In this document: positions 52,329 to 60,813 of the stretch, piece after piece
How the letters are laid out: each line of letters begins with the position of its first letter
How positions within the stretch are numbered: the stretch's first letter is position 1
Assembly: GCF_013404085.1 (NCBI RefSeq)
Contig: NZ_JABFHO010000001.1
Coordinates: 3,671,501-3,735,500, forward strand
Source of the DNA: Winogradskyella helgolandensis
GTDB lineage: Bacteria; Bacteroidota; Bacteroidia; Flavobacteriales; Flavobacteriaceae
DNA length: 64,000 nt
Direction of reading: 5' to 3'
The notes under the pieces: generated by a model
What the model was told of the DNA's origin: nothing
The model's input: the letters and a program-made list of their open reading frames with translations, nothing else
The model's database searches: none
Made by a program: the position numbers and the translations under genes

Positions 52329-54146
52329 ATGCAGCAAACTTTAGATTGGATTGATTGGACGGTTTTAATTGTAACATTAGCAACCATAGTTGGTTATGGA
52401 ACTTGGAAAACCAGAGGTCGAAAAAATGCACAAGACTACATAAAAGGAGGTAATACGTCTAAATGGTGGACGATTGGTCTATCGGTAATGGCAACCCAAG
52501 CAAGTGCAATTACATTCCTTTCTACAACAGGTCAGGCATTTGCTGACGGCATGGGTTTTGTTCAATTTTATTTTGGACTTCCAATTGCCATGGTTATTAT
52601 TTGTCTGGTATTTATTCCTATTTACCATCGGCTTAAAGTATATACGGCCTACGAGTTTTTAGAAAACAGATTCGACCTTAAAACCCGAAGTCTCACAGCC
52701 ATCCTCTTCTTAATTCAACGCGGACTAGCAGCCGGAATCACCATATTTGCACCTGCTATTATTTTGTCTGTTGTTTTAGGATGGAATATTGTAACGCTCA
52801 ACATCATCATCGGTGTTTTAGTCATTATCTATACCGTTTCTGGTGGCACTAAAGCTGTAACCGTTACTCAAAAACAGCAAATGTTTGTCATTTTCGCAGG
52901 TATGATCGCGGCGTTATGTATCATCATTAATTTAATTCCGGAAGAAGTTTCATTTATAGATGCCATTGATATTGCAGGTGCAACTGGCAAGATGAAAGTT
53001 TTAGATTTTTCATTCGATTTAGAAAATAGATATACCGTTTGGACAGGTCTTATAGGTGGAACATTTTTAATGCTCTCGTATTTCGGCACAGATCAAAGTC
53101 AAGTACAACGCTATCTTTCTGGCAAATCCATGAAAGAAATGCAAATGGGTTTATTGTTTAACGGTATGCTTAAAGTGCCTATGCAATTCTTTATTCTGCT
53201 TGTAGGTGTTATGGTATTTGTGTTTTATCAGTTTAACCCTTCGCCTTTAAACTTTATTGATAAATCTGAGCAAACTGTTTTGGCTTCGGACTATGGCGAT
53301 GACTATAGAGCGCTTCAAGATAAACAAACGACATTATTTACTGAAAAGCAAAAAGTGAGTTTAGCCTTATCGAAAAGTGAAGATGATAGTTTAAAAAACA
53401 GATTATTTGAATTAGATAGTATTGAAAAAACCTACCGCTCAGAATCCAAATTTTTAATCAAAAAAGCAGTTGACACAGAATATACAACGGCATATAACAC
53501 ACTTCAAAATGAAGTTGAAGCATTAAAATCTGATCCTGAAAGCGATGCTTATCTTTCAAAATCTGCCGAATTAACAACATTGTATAAAGATGCTGCAAAG
53601 GATACACAAACCAATGACAGAGATTATATGTTTATTAGGTTTATTTTAAATAACCTACCAACAGGACTCATTGGTTTATTACTTGCTGTTATTTTATCTG
53701 CTGCCATGTCTTCTACTGCTTCCGAAATTAATGCGCTTGCAACCATTACATCTATTGATTTGTATGGAAGAAACTTAAAAGAAGATAAAGGAGATGATCA
53801 TATGGTAAAAGTGACTAAATGGTTTACTTTAGGTTGGGGAATAGTAGCTATTATTATTGCTTGTTTTGCAGATTTAGCAGAGAACCTAATTCAGTTAGTT
53901 AATATCATTGGATCTATTTTCTACGGCAATGTTTTAGGGATATTCTTACTCGCCTTTTTCTTTAAATACATCAAAGGAAATGCTGTTTTTATTGGCGCAC
54001 TAATCACACAAGCCATAGTAGTTATTGGTTGGTGGTTTGATTGGATGCCTTACTTGTGGCTCAATTTATTTGGTTGTGTCGTTGTAATTGCAATCGCTAA
54101 TATTTTACAAGTGCTATTACCTAAAAAATCGCAAATTGAAATCTAA
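52329..54146 (+). CDS. Sodium:solute symporter (SSS family) with soluble insertion
   Basis: 605 residues, about 13 membrane helices. The early GGNTSKWWTIGLSVMATQASAITF and VYTAYEFLENRFD segments, and the ILSAAMSSTASEINALATIT sodium-site region, are typical of SSS. A hydrophilic, helical insertion of roughly 130 residues (about 320-440, rich in Glu/Lys/Asp) separates two membrane helices. A 39-residue membrane protein is encoded just upstream. The substrate is unknown; a sugar or sugar derivative is likely from the PIG-L and oxidoreductase neighbours. Confidence 0.9.
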   Translation: MQQTLDWIDWTVLIVTLATIVGYGTWKTRGRKNAQDYIKGGNTSKWWTIGLSVMATQASAITFLSTTGQAFADGMGFVQFYFGLPIAMVIICLVFIPIYHRLKVYTAYEFLENRFDLKTRSLTAILFLIQRGLAAGITIFAPAIILSVVLGWNIVTLNIIIGVLVIIYTVSGGTKAVTVTQKQQMFVIFAGMIAALCIIINLIPEEVSFIDAIDIAGATGKMKVLDFSFDLENRYTVWTGLIGGTFLMLSYFGTDQSQVQRYLSGKSMKEMQMGLLFNGMLKVPMQFFILLVGVMVFVFYQFNPSPLNFIDKSEQTVLASDYGDDYRALQDKQTTLFTEKQKVSLALSKSEDDSLKNRLFELDSIEKTYRSESKFLIKKAVDTEYTTAYNTLQNEVEALKSDPESDAYLSKSAELTTLYKDAAKDTQTNDRDYMFIRFILNNLPTGLIGLLLAVILSAAMSSTASEINALATITSIDLYGRNLKEDKGDDHMVKVTKWFTLGWGIVAIIIACFADLAENLIQLVNIIGSIFYGNVLGIFLLAFFFKYIKGNAVFIGALITQAIVVIGWWFDWMPYLWLNLFGCVVVIAIANILQVLLPKKSQIEI

Positions 54147-55113
54147 AATAATTAAATGGGGAATTATTGGAGCAGGAAAAATTGCCTCTAAATTTGCCAC
54201 CGATTTAAATACTGTTTCAAATTCCAAACTCTACGCCATTGCCTCTCGAGACATAGAAAAAGCTAAAATTTTCGGTGAAGAATACAAGGCTACAATTGCT
54301 TATGGGAGTTATGAAGCTTTAGTTTCAGACTCTAATATTGATGCCATATACATTGCAACACCGCACAGTTTTCATAAAGCGCATACGCTATTATGCCTCA
54401 ACCATAATAAAGCGGTTTTATGTGAAAAGCCTTTTGCCATGAATTTGAAAGAGGTCGAGGAAATGATTCAACTTTCAAAAGAAAAGAGCACACTTTTAAT
54501 GGAAGCCATGTGGACGATTTTCCTTCCACATTATCAATATACTTTAGACCTACTTCAAAAAAAGCATTTTGGAAAGATTCTAAACCTTGAAGCTGATTTT
54601 GGTTTCCACCCTACTTATAATGAAACCTCAAGAGTTTTTGATAAGTCTGTTGGAGGAGGAAGTTTGTTAGATATAGGAATTTACCCTGTTTTTGCTGCGC
54701 TTTCAACTTTAGGAACGCCAGATAGCATTGAGGCAAAAGCTAAGTTTTTCGATTCTGGTGCCGACTCAGAATGCTTTATTTTATTTAAGTATAAAGATGC
54801 TACTGCACATTTAAAAAGTACATTATTAGAAAAAACAAATACCGAAGCCATCTTTCATTGTGAAAACGGCACCATAAAAATTAATGGCCGCTTTCATGAA
54901 CCATCCTCTGTAACCTTGATTGATAACGATGGTAATTCTGAGTTAAAGGAATTTGAGAATAACAGCATTGGTTACAGCTATGAAATTGAACATTTCAATC
55001 AACTGATAAGAAATAGTAAAACTGAAAGCCATATAATGACTTTTGAAAAAAGTAAACAACTGATTAGCACTTTAGACAGCATAAGACATATAATTGGTTT
55101 ACACTATGCATAA
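54136..55113 (+). CDS. Gfo/Idh/MocA family oxidoreductase (TTG start, overlaps symporter)
   Basis: 325 residues if started at TTG 54136, giving LKSKIIKWGIIGAGKIASKF with the NAD(P)-binding GxGxxA. No in-frame ATG exists before this motif. The start overlaps the symporter's last 11 bases. Conserved segments are DAIYIATPHSFHKAH and VLCEKPFAMNLKEVEEMI (catalytic Lys); GGGSLLDIGIYPVFAALS lies in the C-terminal dehydrogenase domain. It oxidises or reduces a sugar or cyclitol. The overlap indicates co-translation with the transporter that may supply its substrate. Confidence 0.9.
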   Translation: MKSKIIKWGIIGAGKIASKFATDLNTVSNSKLYAIASRDIEKAKIFGEEYKATIAYGSYEALVSDSNIDAIYIATPHSFHKAHTLLCLNHNKAVLCEKPFAMNLKEVEEMIQLSKEKSTLLMEAMWTIFLPHYQYTLDLLQKKHFGKILNLEADFGFHPTYNETSRVFDKSVGGGSLLDIGIYPVFAALSTLGTPDSIEAKAKFFDSGADSECFILFKYKDATAHLKSTLLEKTNTEAIFHCENGTIKINGRFHEPSSVTLIDNDGNSELKEFENNSIGYSYEIEHFNQLIRNSKTESHIMTFEKSKQLISTLDSIRHIIGLHYA

Positions 55114-55116
55114 AAA

Positions 55117-55144
55117 AAGCGCAACTAAACTTTTAGCTACGCTT
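55117..55144. terminator. Bidirectional terminator between convergent genes
   Basis: An imperfect stem around AAGCG...CGCTT with inner pairs CTAAA/TTTAG, A-run on the left and T-rich right side. It immediately follows the oxidoreductase stop and also serves the DUF2911 gene, which ends at 55168 on the other strand. Confidence 0.65.
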
Positions 55145-55167
55145 TTAAATTGATCAAGTATATTTTA

Positions 55168-56013
55168 TTACTTCGCTCCCCATTCCTTAAGAGAGTCCTT
55201 ATTCATTTTTACATAATCAGCATTACCTGCATCTTCCGATTTCGCTAAAGATTCTTTGGCGATAGCAATAGCTTTCTTTTTATCGCCTAAGGCGGCATAG
55301 ATTAAAGACTGTTTTCTCAATTGGTAAAACATAGGTTCTTTAGTCATAGACATGGCTTTATCCATCCATTCTTTTGCTTGTTCTAAATCTTTACCTTCAG
55401 ATAAGTTATAAACTGCTGCAGCATAATAATCGTTAGCTGATGGTCCTGCCATTACTTTTTCAATAGAAGCAGTTACTGTTTTAGCAGTTGGAACTTCAAA
55501 TTTTAAATTAGCCATAGTGCTCTCCCAGATAAAACCTAATTCTGCAGAACCACTAGTTAAATTATCAAAAGTGATTGTAAAAGTCTCAACTTTCATTGGT
55601 AATTGCATGGTTTCAATCTTCACTTTAGCAGCAACTTTAGCAGCATCAATAGTTTTTGGTGTTCCCCAATTGTTAGTGTCACTATAGAAAATTACTTCCC
55701 ATGATTTTTCAGAAGGTGTAATAAAAATAGCATAAGATCCAGCTTTTAATTCATTCCCAGCTATCACAACATTGTCGCTAAAAGTGATCATTGTATTCTT
55801 ATTTGCTCCAGCTCTCCAAACCTTTCCATAAGACACTAAGTCTCCGAAAATAGTTCTTCCATTCATGCTCGGACGCGAATATTCTAAAGTGACATCCGTC
55901 AAACCTACCTTCTGCTCTATTTTAGAAAAAGGACTCGGCTGTGGTGTTTCAATTTGTGCATTTACCGAAAACATCATAGTTAAGGCAAAGGTAAAAAGTA
56001 CTAATTTTTTCAT
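55168..56013 (-). CDS. DUF2911 secreted protein
   Basis: 281 residues from ATG 56013; the TTG two codons upstream is not needed. Signal peptide MKKLVLFTFALTMMFSVNAQ. The core carries the conserved DUF2911 stretch VTLEYSRPSMNGRTIFGDLV and YGKVWRAGANKNTMITFSDN. The C-terminal ~80 residues are TPR-like helices (DYYAAAVYNLSEGKDLEQAK). Widespread in Bacteroidota, function unknown. A TCGTAA/TTACGA inverted repeat lies 33 bp upstream (56046-56059). Confidence 0.88.
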   Translation of the reverse strand: MKKLVLFTFALTMMFSVNAQIETPQPSPFSKIEQKVGLTDVTLEYSRPSMNGRTIFGDLVSYGKVWRAGANKNTMITFSDNVVIAGNELKAGSYAIFITPSEKSWEVIFYSDTNNWGTPKTIDAAKVAAKVKIETMQLPMKVETFTITFDNLTSGSAELGFIWESTMANLKFEVPTAKTVTASIEKVMAGPSANDYYAAAVYNLSEGKDLEQAKEWMDKAMSMTKEPMFYQLRKQSLIYAALGDKKKAIAIAKESLAKSEDAGNADYVKMNKDSLKEWGAK

Positions 56014-56142
56014 TTTCAATGGTTTTAAGTATTGTTAGTTATTAATCGTAAAATTACGACTTAACAAAAGCTGCACATGTTAATAAAATCTTAAAATGAA
56101 ATAGATACACCCTTCCTTAATAAAAAATATATCGTAAAATAA

Positions 56143-56179
56143 TTTGAAGTTATAATCATTCATCGTAATATTGCAATAT
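56143..56179 (+). promoter_or_regulatory. arsR operon promoter with overlapping palindrome
   Basis: A -33 TTTG (56143-56146), 19 nt, then -7 box TAATATTG (56166-56173). The -7 box is overlapped by the 12-bp palindrome ATATTGCAATAT (56168-56179). Such placement fits repression by ArsR until arsenite binds. The ATG is at 56197. Confidence 0.6.
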
Positions 56180-56196
56180 AGTAATACAATAGAATT

Positions 56197-56529
56197 ATGG
56201 GAGTCACTAAATCAGAAATCTTCACAGAAGAACAAAATCAAATTTCTAGCATCGCTAAAGTTTTTGGTCATCCTGCTAGAGTGGCTATTCTTCAATATTT
56301 ATTTAAAATAGATTCTTGTATTTGCGGTGATTTAGTGGATGAAATTGGTTTAGCACAACCTACCATCTCTCAGCACTTAAAAGAATTAAAGAAAATTGGA
56401 CTTATTAAAGGAAACATAACAGGCACTAGCATTTGCTATTGCATAGATAAAGAGAATTGGACTCCTATGAAAACGACCTTAACAGCCTTTCTAGACCAAG
56501 ATATTGAAGACTCTAATGACTGTTGTTAA
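56197..56529 (+). CDS. arsR: ArsR-family arsenic-responsive repressor
   Basis: 110 residues, winged helix. The metal site is DSCICGDLVDEIGLAQPTIS, with the CxCG pair at the start of the recognition region as in arsenite-sensing ArsR. QPTISQHLKELKKIGLIKG is the DNA-reading part, and a C-terminal CC pair may add ligands. It represses the four-gene arsenic operon it heads. Confidence 0.93.
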   Translation: MGVTKSEIFTEEQNQISSIAKVFGHPARVAILQYLFKIDSCICGDLVDEIGLAQPTISQHLKELKKIGLIKGNITGTSICYCIDKENWTPMKTTLTAFLDQDIEDSNDCC

Positions 56530-56550
56530 ACAACTTTAAAACATATACTT

Positions 56551-57018
56551 ATGAAATTATCCGAAATTAAATCAAAGTTAAAAACACTAGACACTATTGC
56601 GTTTCAATTACCAAATGGCACTTTAGTTCCAAATCACTTCCATGTTACTGAAGTAGGCAAAATATCGAAGCATTTTATTGATTGTGGTGGTACTGTAAGA
56701 ACAGAAAATGTGGCTAACTTTCAACTTTGGGAAGCAGACGATTACGATCACAGATTACATCCTGAAAAATTGTTAAACATTATTGAGCTTTCTGAAAAAG
56801 TCTTACAGATTGAAGATTTAGAAATTGAAGTAGAATACCAAGGAGACACCATCGGAAAGTATGGTTTAGACTTTAATGGTGAGCACTTTTTGCTAACAAC
56901 AAAACTCACAGATTGTTTAGCCAAAGACAAATGTGGTATTCCAGAAACAAAACTAAAACTATCTGATTTACAACAAGAAGCGGCTCCGTCTTGTGCACCA
57001 GGTTCTGGCTGTTGTTAA
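56551..57018 (+). CDS. DUF6428 arsenic-operon protein
   Basis: 155 residues, soluble, with the Asp/His-rich DDYDHRLHPEKLL and the terminal Cys cluster APSCAPGSGCC. Members of this family occur next to arsR in Bacteroidota. The C-terminal Cys motif suggests binding of arsenite or another soft metal, perhaps as a chaperone to the pump or reductase. That role is inferred. Confidence 0.8.
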   Translation: MKLSEIKSKLKTLDTIAFQLPNGTLVPNHFHVTEVGKISKHFIDCGGTVRTENVANFQLWEADDYDHRLHPEKLLNIIELSEKVLQIEDLEIEVEYQGDTIGKYGLDFNGEHFLLTTKLTDCLAKDKCGIPETKLKLSDLQQEAAPSCAPGSGCC

Positions 57019-57041
57019 CCTTTTTAATTTTATAAGAAACC

Positions 57042-57656
57042 ATGCTAAACCAACCGATAACAAATCAAATAGAAGCTTTACACAGTGATTCTATTTCAGC
57101 AGAACGTAAAACTATTTTACAACCACTAATAGATTTCGTTCAACAAAAGGTATCGAACAACGACACTATTAACTTAAATTTTATATGCACGCATAACTCG
57201 CGTCGCAGTCATTTATCTCAAGTTTGGGCGCAAACAATGGCGTCCTATTTTGATATTAAAAATGTGTTTTGTTACTCTGGTGGAACTGAAGCTACGGCGC
57301 TTTTTCCTGTTGTCGCCACAACGCTTCAAAATACTGGATTTCAAATTGAAAGGCTTTCCAACGGAAGCAATCCTATATACAGTATAAAGTATTCGAAAAA
57401 TGCACATCCTATTATTGGGTTTTCAAAAACATTTGATGATGAGTTTAATCCGACGTCAGTATTTGCAGCAATTATGACCTGCTCTAGTGCAGACAAAGGC
57501 TGTCCTTTTATTGGTGGTGCAGAAAAACGTATTCCTATTACTTATGAGGATCCAAAAGCCTTTGATAATACTCCACAGCAATTGGAAAAATATAATGAAC
57601 GTAGCCTTCAAATTGCTACAGAACTAAAATATGTATTTTCTAACATTACAATATAA
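57042..57656 (+). CDS. arsC: Arsenate reductase of the low-molecular-weight phosphatase fold
   Basis: 204 residues. The catalytic loop is [18 protein letters not shown] (C-x5-R). Further Cys in [18 protein letters not shown] match the shuttle Cys of thioredoxin-linked ArsC, and the Asp-Pro in [11 protein letters not shown] is the general-acid loop. It reduces arsenate to arsenite, the substrate of the ACR3 pump encoded 5 bp downstream. Phosphatase activity on proteins cannot be excluded. Confidence 0.9.
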   Translation: MLNQPITNQIEALHSDSISAERKTILQPLIDFVQQKVSNNDTINLNFICTHNSRRSHLSQVWAQTMASYFDIKNVFCYSGGTEATALFPVVATTLQNTGFQIERLSNGSNPIYSIKYSKNAHPIIGFSKTFDDEFNPTSVFAAIMTCSSADKGCPFIGGAEKRIPITYEDPKAFDNTPQQLEKYNERSLQIATELKYVFSNITI

Positions 57657-57661
57657 TAGCA

Positions 57662-58717
57662 ATGACTGCAATCAAGAAAAAACTGAGCTTTTTAGATAAC
57701 TACCTTACGTTATGGATTTTCATCGCCATGGCTATTGGAGTTGGAATTGGCTTTTTTGTACCATCATTTCCAGAACTAGTAGAATCATACAGTAGCGGAA
57801 CCACTAATATTCCAATCGCCATTGGTCTAATTTTAATGATGTATCCTCCGCTTGCAAAGGTTAATTATGCGCTACTTCCTAAAGTATTTAAAGATGTAAA
57901 AGTCTTATCGATTTCTTTGATCTTAAACTGGATTATTGGTCCTGTTTTAATGTTTCTCTTAGCAATTACATTTTTAAGAGACTATCCAGAATATATGGTT
58001 GGCCTAATTTTAATAGGCTTAGCGCGTTGCATTGCTATGGTTTTAGTTTGGAACGATTTAGCAGAAGGTAGTAGCGAATATGGTGCAGGTTTAGTAGCTC
58101 TAAATAGTATTTTCCAAGTATTTGCTTATAGTTTTTATGCCTACTTGTTTATTACGGTCCTTCCTCCCTATTTTGGTTTTGAAGGAGCAATCGTTGATAT
58201 TTCAATTGCAACCATTGCAGAAAGTGTCGCTATTTATTTAGGCATACCGTTTTTACTCGGTATTCTTTCACGCTTAATATTAGTGAAATTAAAAGGTGAA
58301 GAGTGGTATACAAAAAAGTTTATACCTACAATTTCTCCTATGACATTAATTGCGTTACTATTTACTATTGTGGTTATGTTTTCATTAAAAGGAGAACTGA
58401 TAGTTGAAATACCAATGGATGTGTTAATCATCGCAGTACCCTTATTAATCTATTTTGCATTGATGTTTCTTATTGGCTTTTTTGTTAGTAAAGCTATGGG
58501 AGCCACTTATGATAAAAATGCGGCTATTGCCTTTACGGCTGCTGGCAATAACTTTGAGTTAGCCATTGCTGTTGCTATTGCTGTTTTTGGATTAAATTCC
58601 GGGCAAGCATTCGCAGGCGTTGTTGGACCTTTGGTAGAAGTACCTGCTTTAATTCTATTGGTAAGAGTCGCATTTTGGTTACGTAAAAAGTACTATTTAC
58701 CTAAAACCACCTCATAA
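57662..58717 (+). CDS. ACR3-family arsenite efflux transporter
   Basis: 351 residues, about 10 membrane helices. The conserved [18 protein letters not shown] motif appears as [18 protein letters not shown], with the reactive Cys in helix 4. [19 protein letters not shown] carries the conserved Glu of helix 9. It exports arsenite using the proton gradient. Last gene of the arsenic operon. Confidence 0.95.
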   Translation: MTAIKKKLSFLDNYLTLWIFIAMAIGVGIGFFVPSFPELVESYSSGTTNIPIAIGLILMMYPPLAKVNYALLPKVFKDVKVLSISLILNWIIGPVLMFLLAITFLRDYPEYMVGLILIGLARCIAMVLVWNDLAEGSSEYGAGLVALNSIFQVFAYSFYAYLFITVLPPYFGFEGAIVDISIATIAESVAIYLGIPFLLGILSRLILVKLKGEEWYTKKFIPTISPMTLIALLFTIVVMFSLKGELIVEIPMDVLIIAVPLLIYFALMFLIGFFVSKAMGATYDKNAAIAFTAAGNNFELAIAVAIAVFGLNSGQAFAGVVGPLVEVPALILLVRVAFWLRKKYYLPKTTS

Positions 58718-58750
58718 CATACCATCAAATCAGAAATTGCTGTTAAATTT

Positions 58751-58793
58751 TGTTTAACCAACACGCAAAATGGTTAAACATTCCGTATTTTTA
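58751..58793 (+). promoter_or_regulatory. 30-bp inverted-repeat operator plus -7 box, TetR operon
   Basis: Perfect 10-bp arms TGTTTAACCA (58751-58760) and TGGTTAAACA (58771-58780) are separated by 10 bp. After 5 nt comes -7 box TATTTTTA (58786-58793). The ATG at 58812 is 18 nt later. No -33 element lies at the usual distance, since that place is inside the repeat. An almost identical arrangement occurs at 62349. Confidence 0.75.
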
Positions 58794-58811
58794 CATTGTA
58801 AATTAATTACA

Positions 58812-59468
58812 ATGGCAAAAAAGAAAAATTTAACGCAAACAGATATCATTTCATTTTACATGGATTACGTGTTAACCCATGATAAAAAACCGAATTCGGT
58901 ATATGCCTTTGCAAAGGATAACAATTTTGAAGAACAGAAATTCTATGAATTTTTTAATTCTTTTGAATTATTAGAACAATCTATATTTAAAATATTTTTT
59001 GATAATACCTTCGCTATCCTAGAGAAAAGTGAAGACTATCATTCCTTTGATGTACGCAACAAGCTTCTAAGCTTTTATTTTACATTTTTTGAGATACTTA
59101 CAGCTAATAGGAGTTATGTTGTTCATGCATTAAGTATGGATAAAAACAAATTAAAATCTCTTAAAACACTATCGCATTTAAAGGAAAGTTTTAGTCACTT
59201 CATTGAGAATTTAGATATTCAAACTATAGATCTTAAGCAAGAAAAACTTGAAAAAATAAAAAGTAAAGCGCTCAAAGAATCTGCTTGGTTTCAATTGTTA
59301 GTCACCTTGAAATTTTGGATAGATGACACGTCCACATCATTTGAGAAAACAGACATCTTCATTGAAAAATCAGTTCAAGCGAGTTTCGATTTAATAGACA
59401 CCACACCTTTAAAAAGCATCATTGACTTTGGTAAATTCTTATACAAAGAAAAAATGCAAACTAATTAG
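58812..59468 (+). CDS. TetR/AcrR-family transcriptional regulator
   Basis: 218 residues from ATG 58812 (MAKKKNLTQTDIISFYMDYV). An upstream ATG at 58770 lies within the operator and ahead of the -7 box, so it is rejected. The N-terminal helix-turn-helix region is SVYAFAKDNNFEEQKFYEFF, and the rest is the helical ligand/dimer domain typical of TetR regulators. It heads the operon with the ABC1 kinase and an SDR. It probably binds the 30-bp inverted repeat at its own promoter. Confidence 0.82.
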   Translation: MAKKKNLTQTDIISFYMDYVLTHDKKPNSVYAFAKDNNFEEQKFYEFFNSFELLEQSIFKIFFDNTFAILEKSEDYHSFDVRNKLLSFYFTFFEILTANRSYVVHALSMDKNKLKSLKTLSHLKESFSHFIENLDIQTIDLKQEKLEKIKSKALKESAWFQLLVTLKFWIDDTSTSFEKTDIFIEKSVQASFDLIDTTPLKSIIDFGKFLYKEKMQTN

Positions 59469-59473
59469 AGCTT

Positions 59474-60784
59474 ATGAAAACTATAGACAGCATACCAATG
59501 ACCAAAATTTCTAGAGCAACTAAATTAGTTTCTACAGGAGCCAAAGTGGGTGTGAATTACATAAAGTATTATGGAGATAAAATGGTAAACTCTGAAGCTG
59601 ATGCCAAAGAACGTCTCAATAAAAATAATGCTGAAGATATTTACGACAGCCTTAAAACATTAAAAGGTAGTGCACTTAAAGTAGCACAAATGTTAAGTAT
59701 GGAAAAAAGCATATTGCCACAGGCTTATGTAGAGAAATTTTCATTATCTCAATTTTCCGTTCCACCATTATCACCACCTTTAGTTATAAAAACATTCAAA
59801 AAATACTTTGGAAAACATCCCGAAGATATTTTTGACACTTTCAACGCAACTTCAGTAAATGCTGCCAGTATTGGCCAAGTCCATATTGCAGAGAAGAATG
59901 GGAAAAAATTTGCTGTGAAAATCCAATATCCTGGAGTTGCAGAAAGTATCGCGTCAGATTTAGCTTTGGTGAAACCCATTGCTATTAAAATGTTTAATAT
60001 TAAAGGAAAAGATTCTGATAAATATTTTAAAGAGGTTGAAAACAAACTGACCGAAGAAACCAATTACATTCTAGAAATAGAACAAAGTAAAGCGGTTGCT
60101 GCAGCTTGTGAACATATTCCTAATCTTAAATTTCCAAAATATTATGAAGAATTTTCTTCTGAGCGTATCATAACTATGGATTATATGAAAGGTGAACACC
60201 TTTCGGAATTTGTAGCACACAATACTAATCAATCACTTTCAAATCAATTAGGACAAGCCCTTTGGGATTTTTACATGTTCCAAATTCACAATCTAAGAAA
60301 AGTGCATGCAGATCCACATCCTGGTAATTTTTTAATCTCGGAATCTGGTGATTTAATTGCACTCGATTTTGGATGTATGAAAACCATTCCTGAAGATTTT
60401 TACGTTCCCTATTTTGAATTAGCAGAAAAAGAATGTATTGAAAACCCTAAGCTTTTTAAGGAAAAATTATATGAGTTAGAAATTTTAAGAACAGACGATT
60501 CTGAAGAAGAAATAAAATTTTTCAGTGCAATGTTTCATGAATTATTAAGCTTATTTACAACACCATTTCATGTTGAAGAATTCGATTTTTCAGATCCTGA
60601 ATTTTTTAATCGTATTTCAGAAATGGGACAACGCTATTCAAAAAGTACAGAATTAAAGAATATGAATGGCAACAGAGGTTCTAAACATTTTATTTATATC
60701 AATAGAACTTTCTTTGGATTGTATAATTTAATGTTCGATTTAAAAGCTGAGCATATCAATATTAATAATTTCAGAAATCTATAA
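59474..60784 (+). CDS. ABC1/UbiB/Coq8-family atypical kinase
   Basis: 436 residues. The family signature helix KGSALKVAQMLSMEKSILP corresponds to the KxGQ region. NAASIGQVHIAEKNGKKFAVKIQYPG carries the A-rich loop and the nucleotide lysine; ETNYILEIEQSKA follows. The catalytic HADPHPGNFL and DFGCMK motifs are intact. Members support isoprenoid quinone or lipid metabolism through ATPase or kinase activity. It follows the TetR gene by 5 bp. In a menaquinone-using flavobacterium its role here is likely different from ubiquinone synthesis. Confidence 0.92.
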   Translation: MKTIDSIPMTKISRATKLVSTGAKVGVNYIKYYGDKMVNSEADAKERLNKNNAEDIYDSLKTLKGSALKVAQMLSMEKSILPQAYVEKFSLSQFSVPPLSPPLVIKTFKKYFGKHPEDIFDTFNATSVNAASIGQVHIAEKNGKKFAVKIQYPGVAESIASDLALVKPIAIKMFNIKGKDSDKYFKEVENKLTEETNYILEIEQSKAVAAACEHIPNLKFPKYYEEFSSERIITMDYMKGEHLSEFVAHNTNQSLSNQLGQALWDFYMFQIHNLRKVHADPHPGNFLISESGDLIALDFGCMKTIPEDFYVPYFELAEKECIENPKLFKEKLYELEILRTDDSEEEIKFFSAMFHELLSLFTTPFHVEEFDFSDPEFFNRISEMGQRYSKSTELKNMNGNRGSKHFIYINRTFFGLYNLMFDLKAEHININNFRNL

Positions 60785-60813
60785 ATGATACAATTAGCAA
60801 AAACTAAAGCCTA

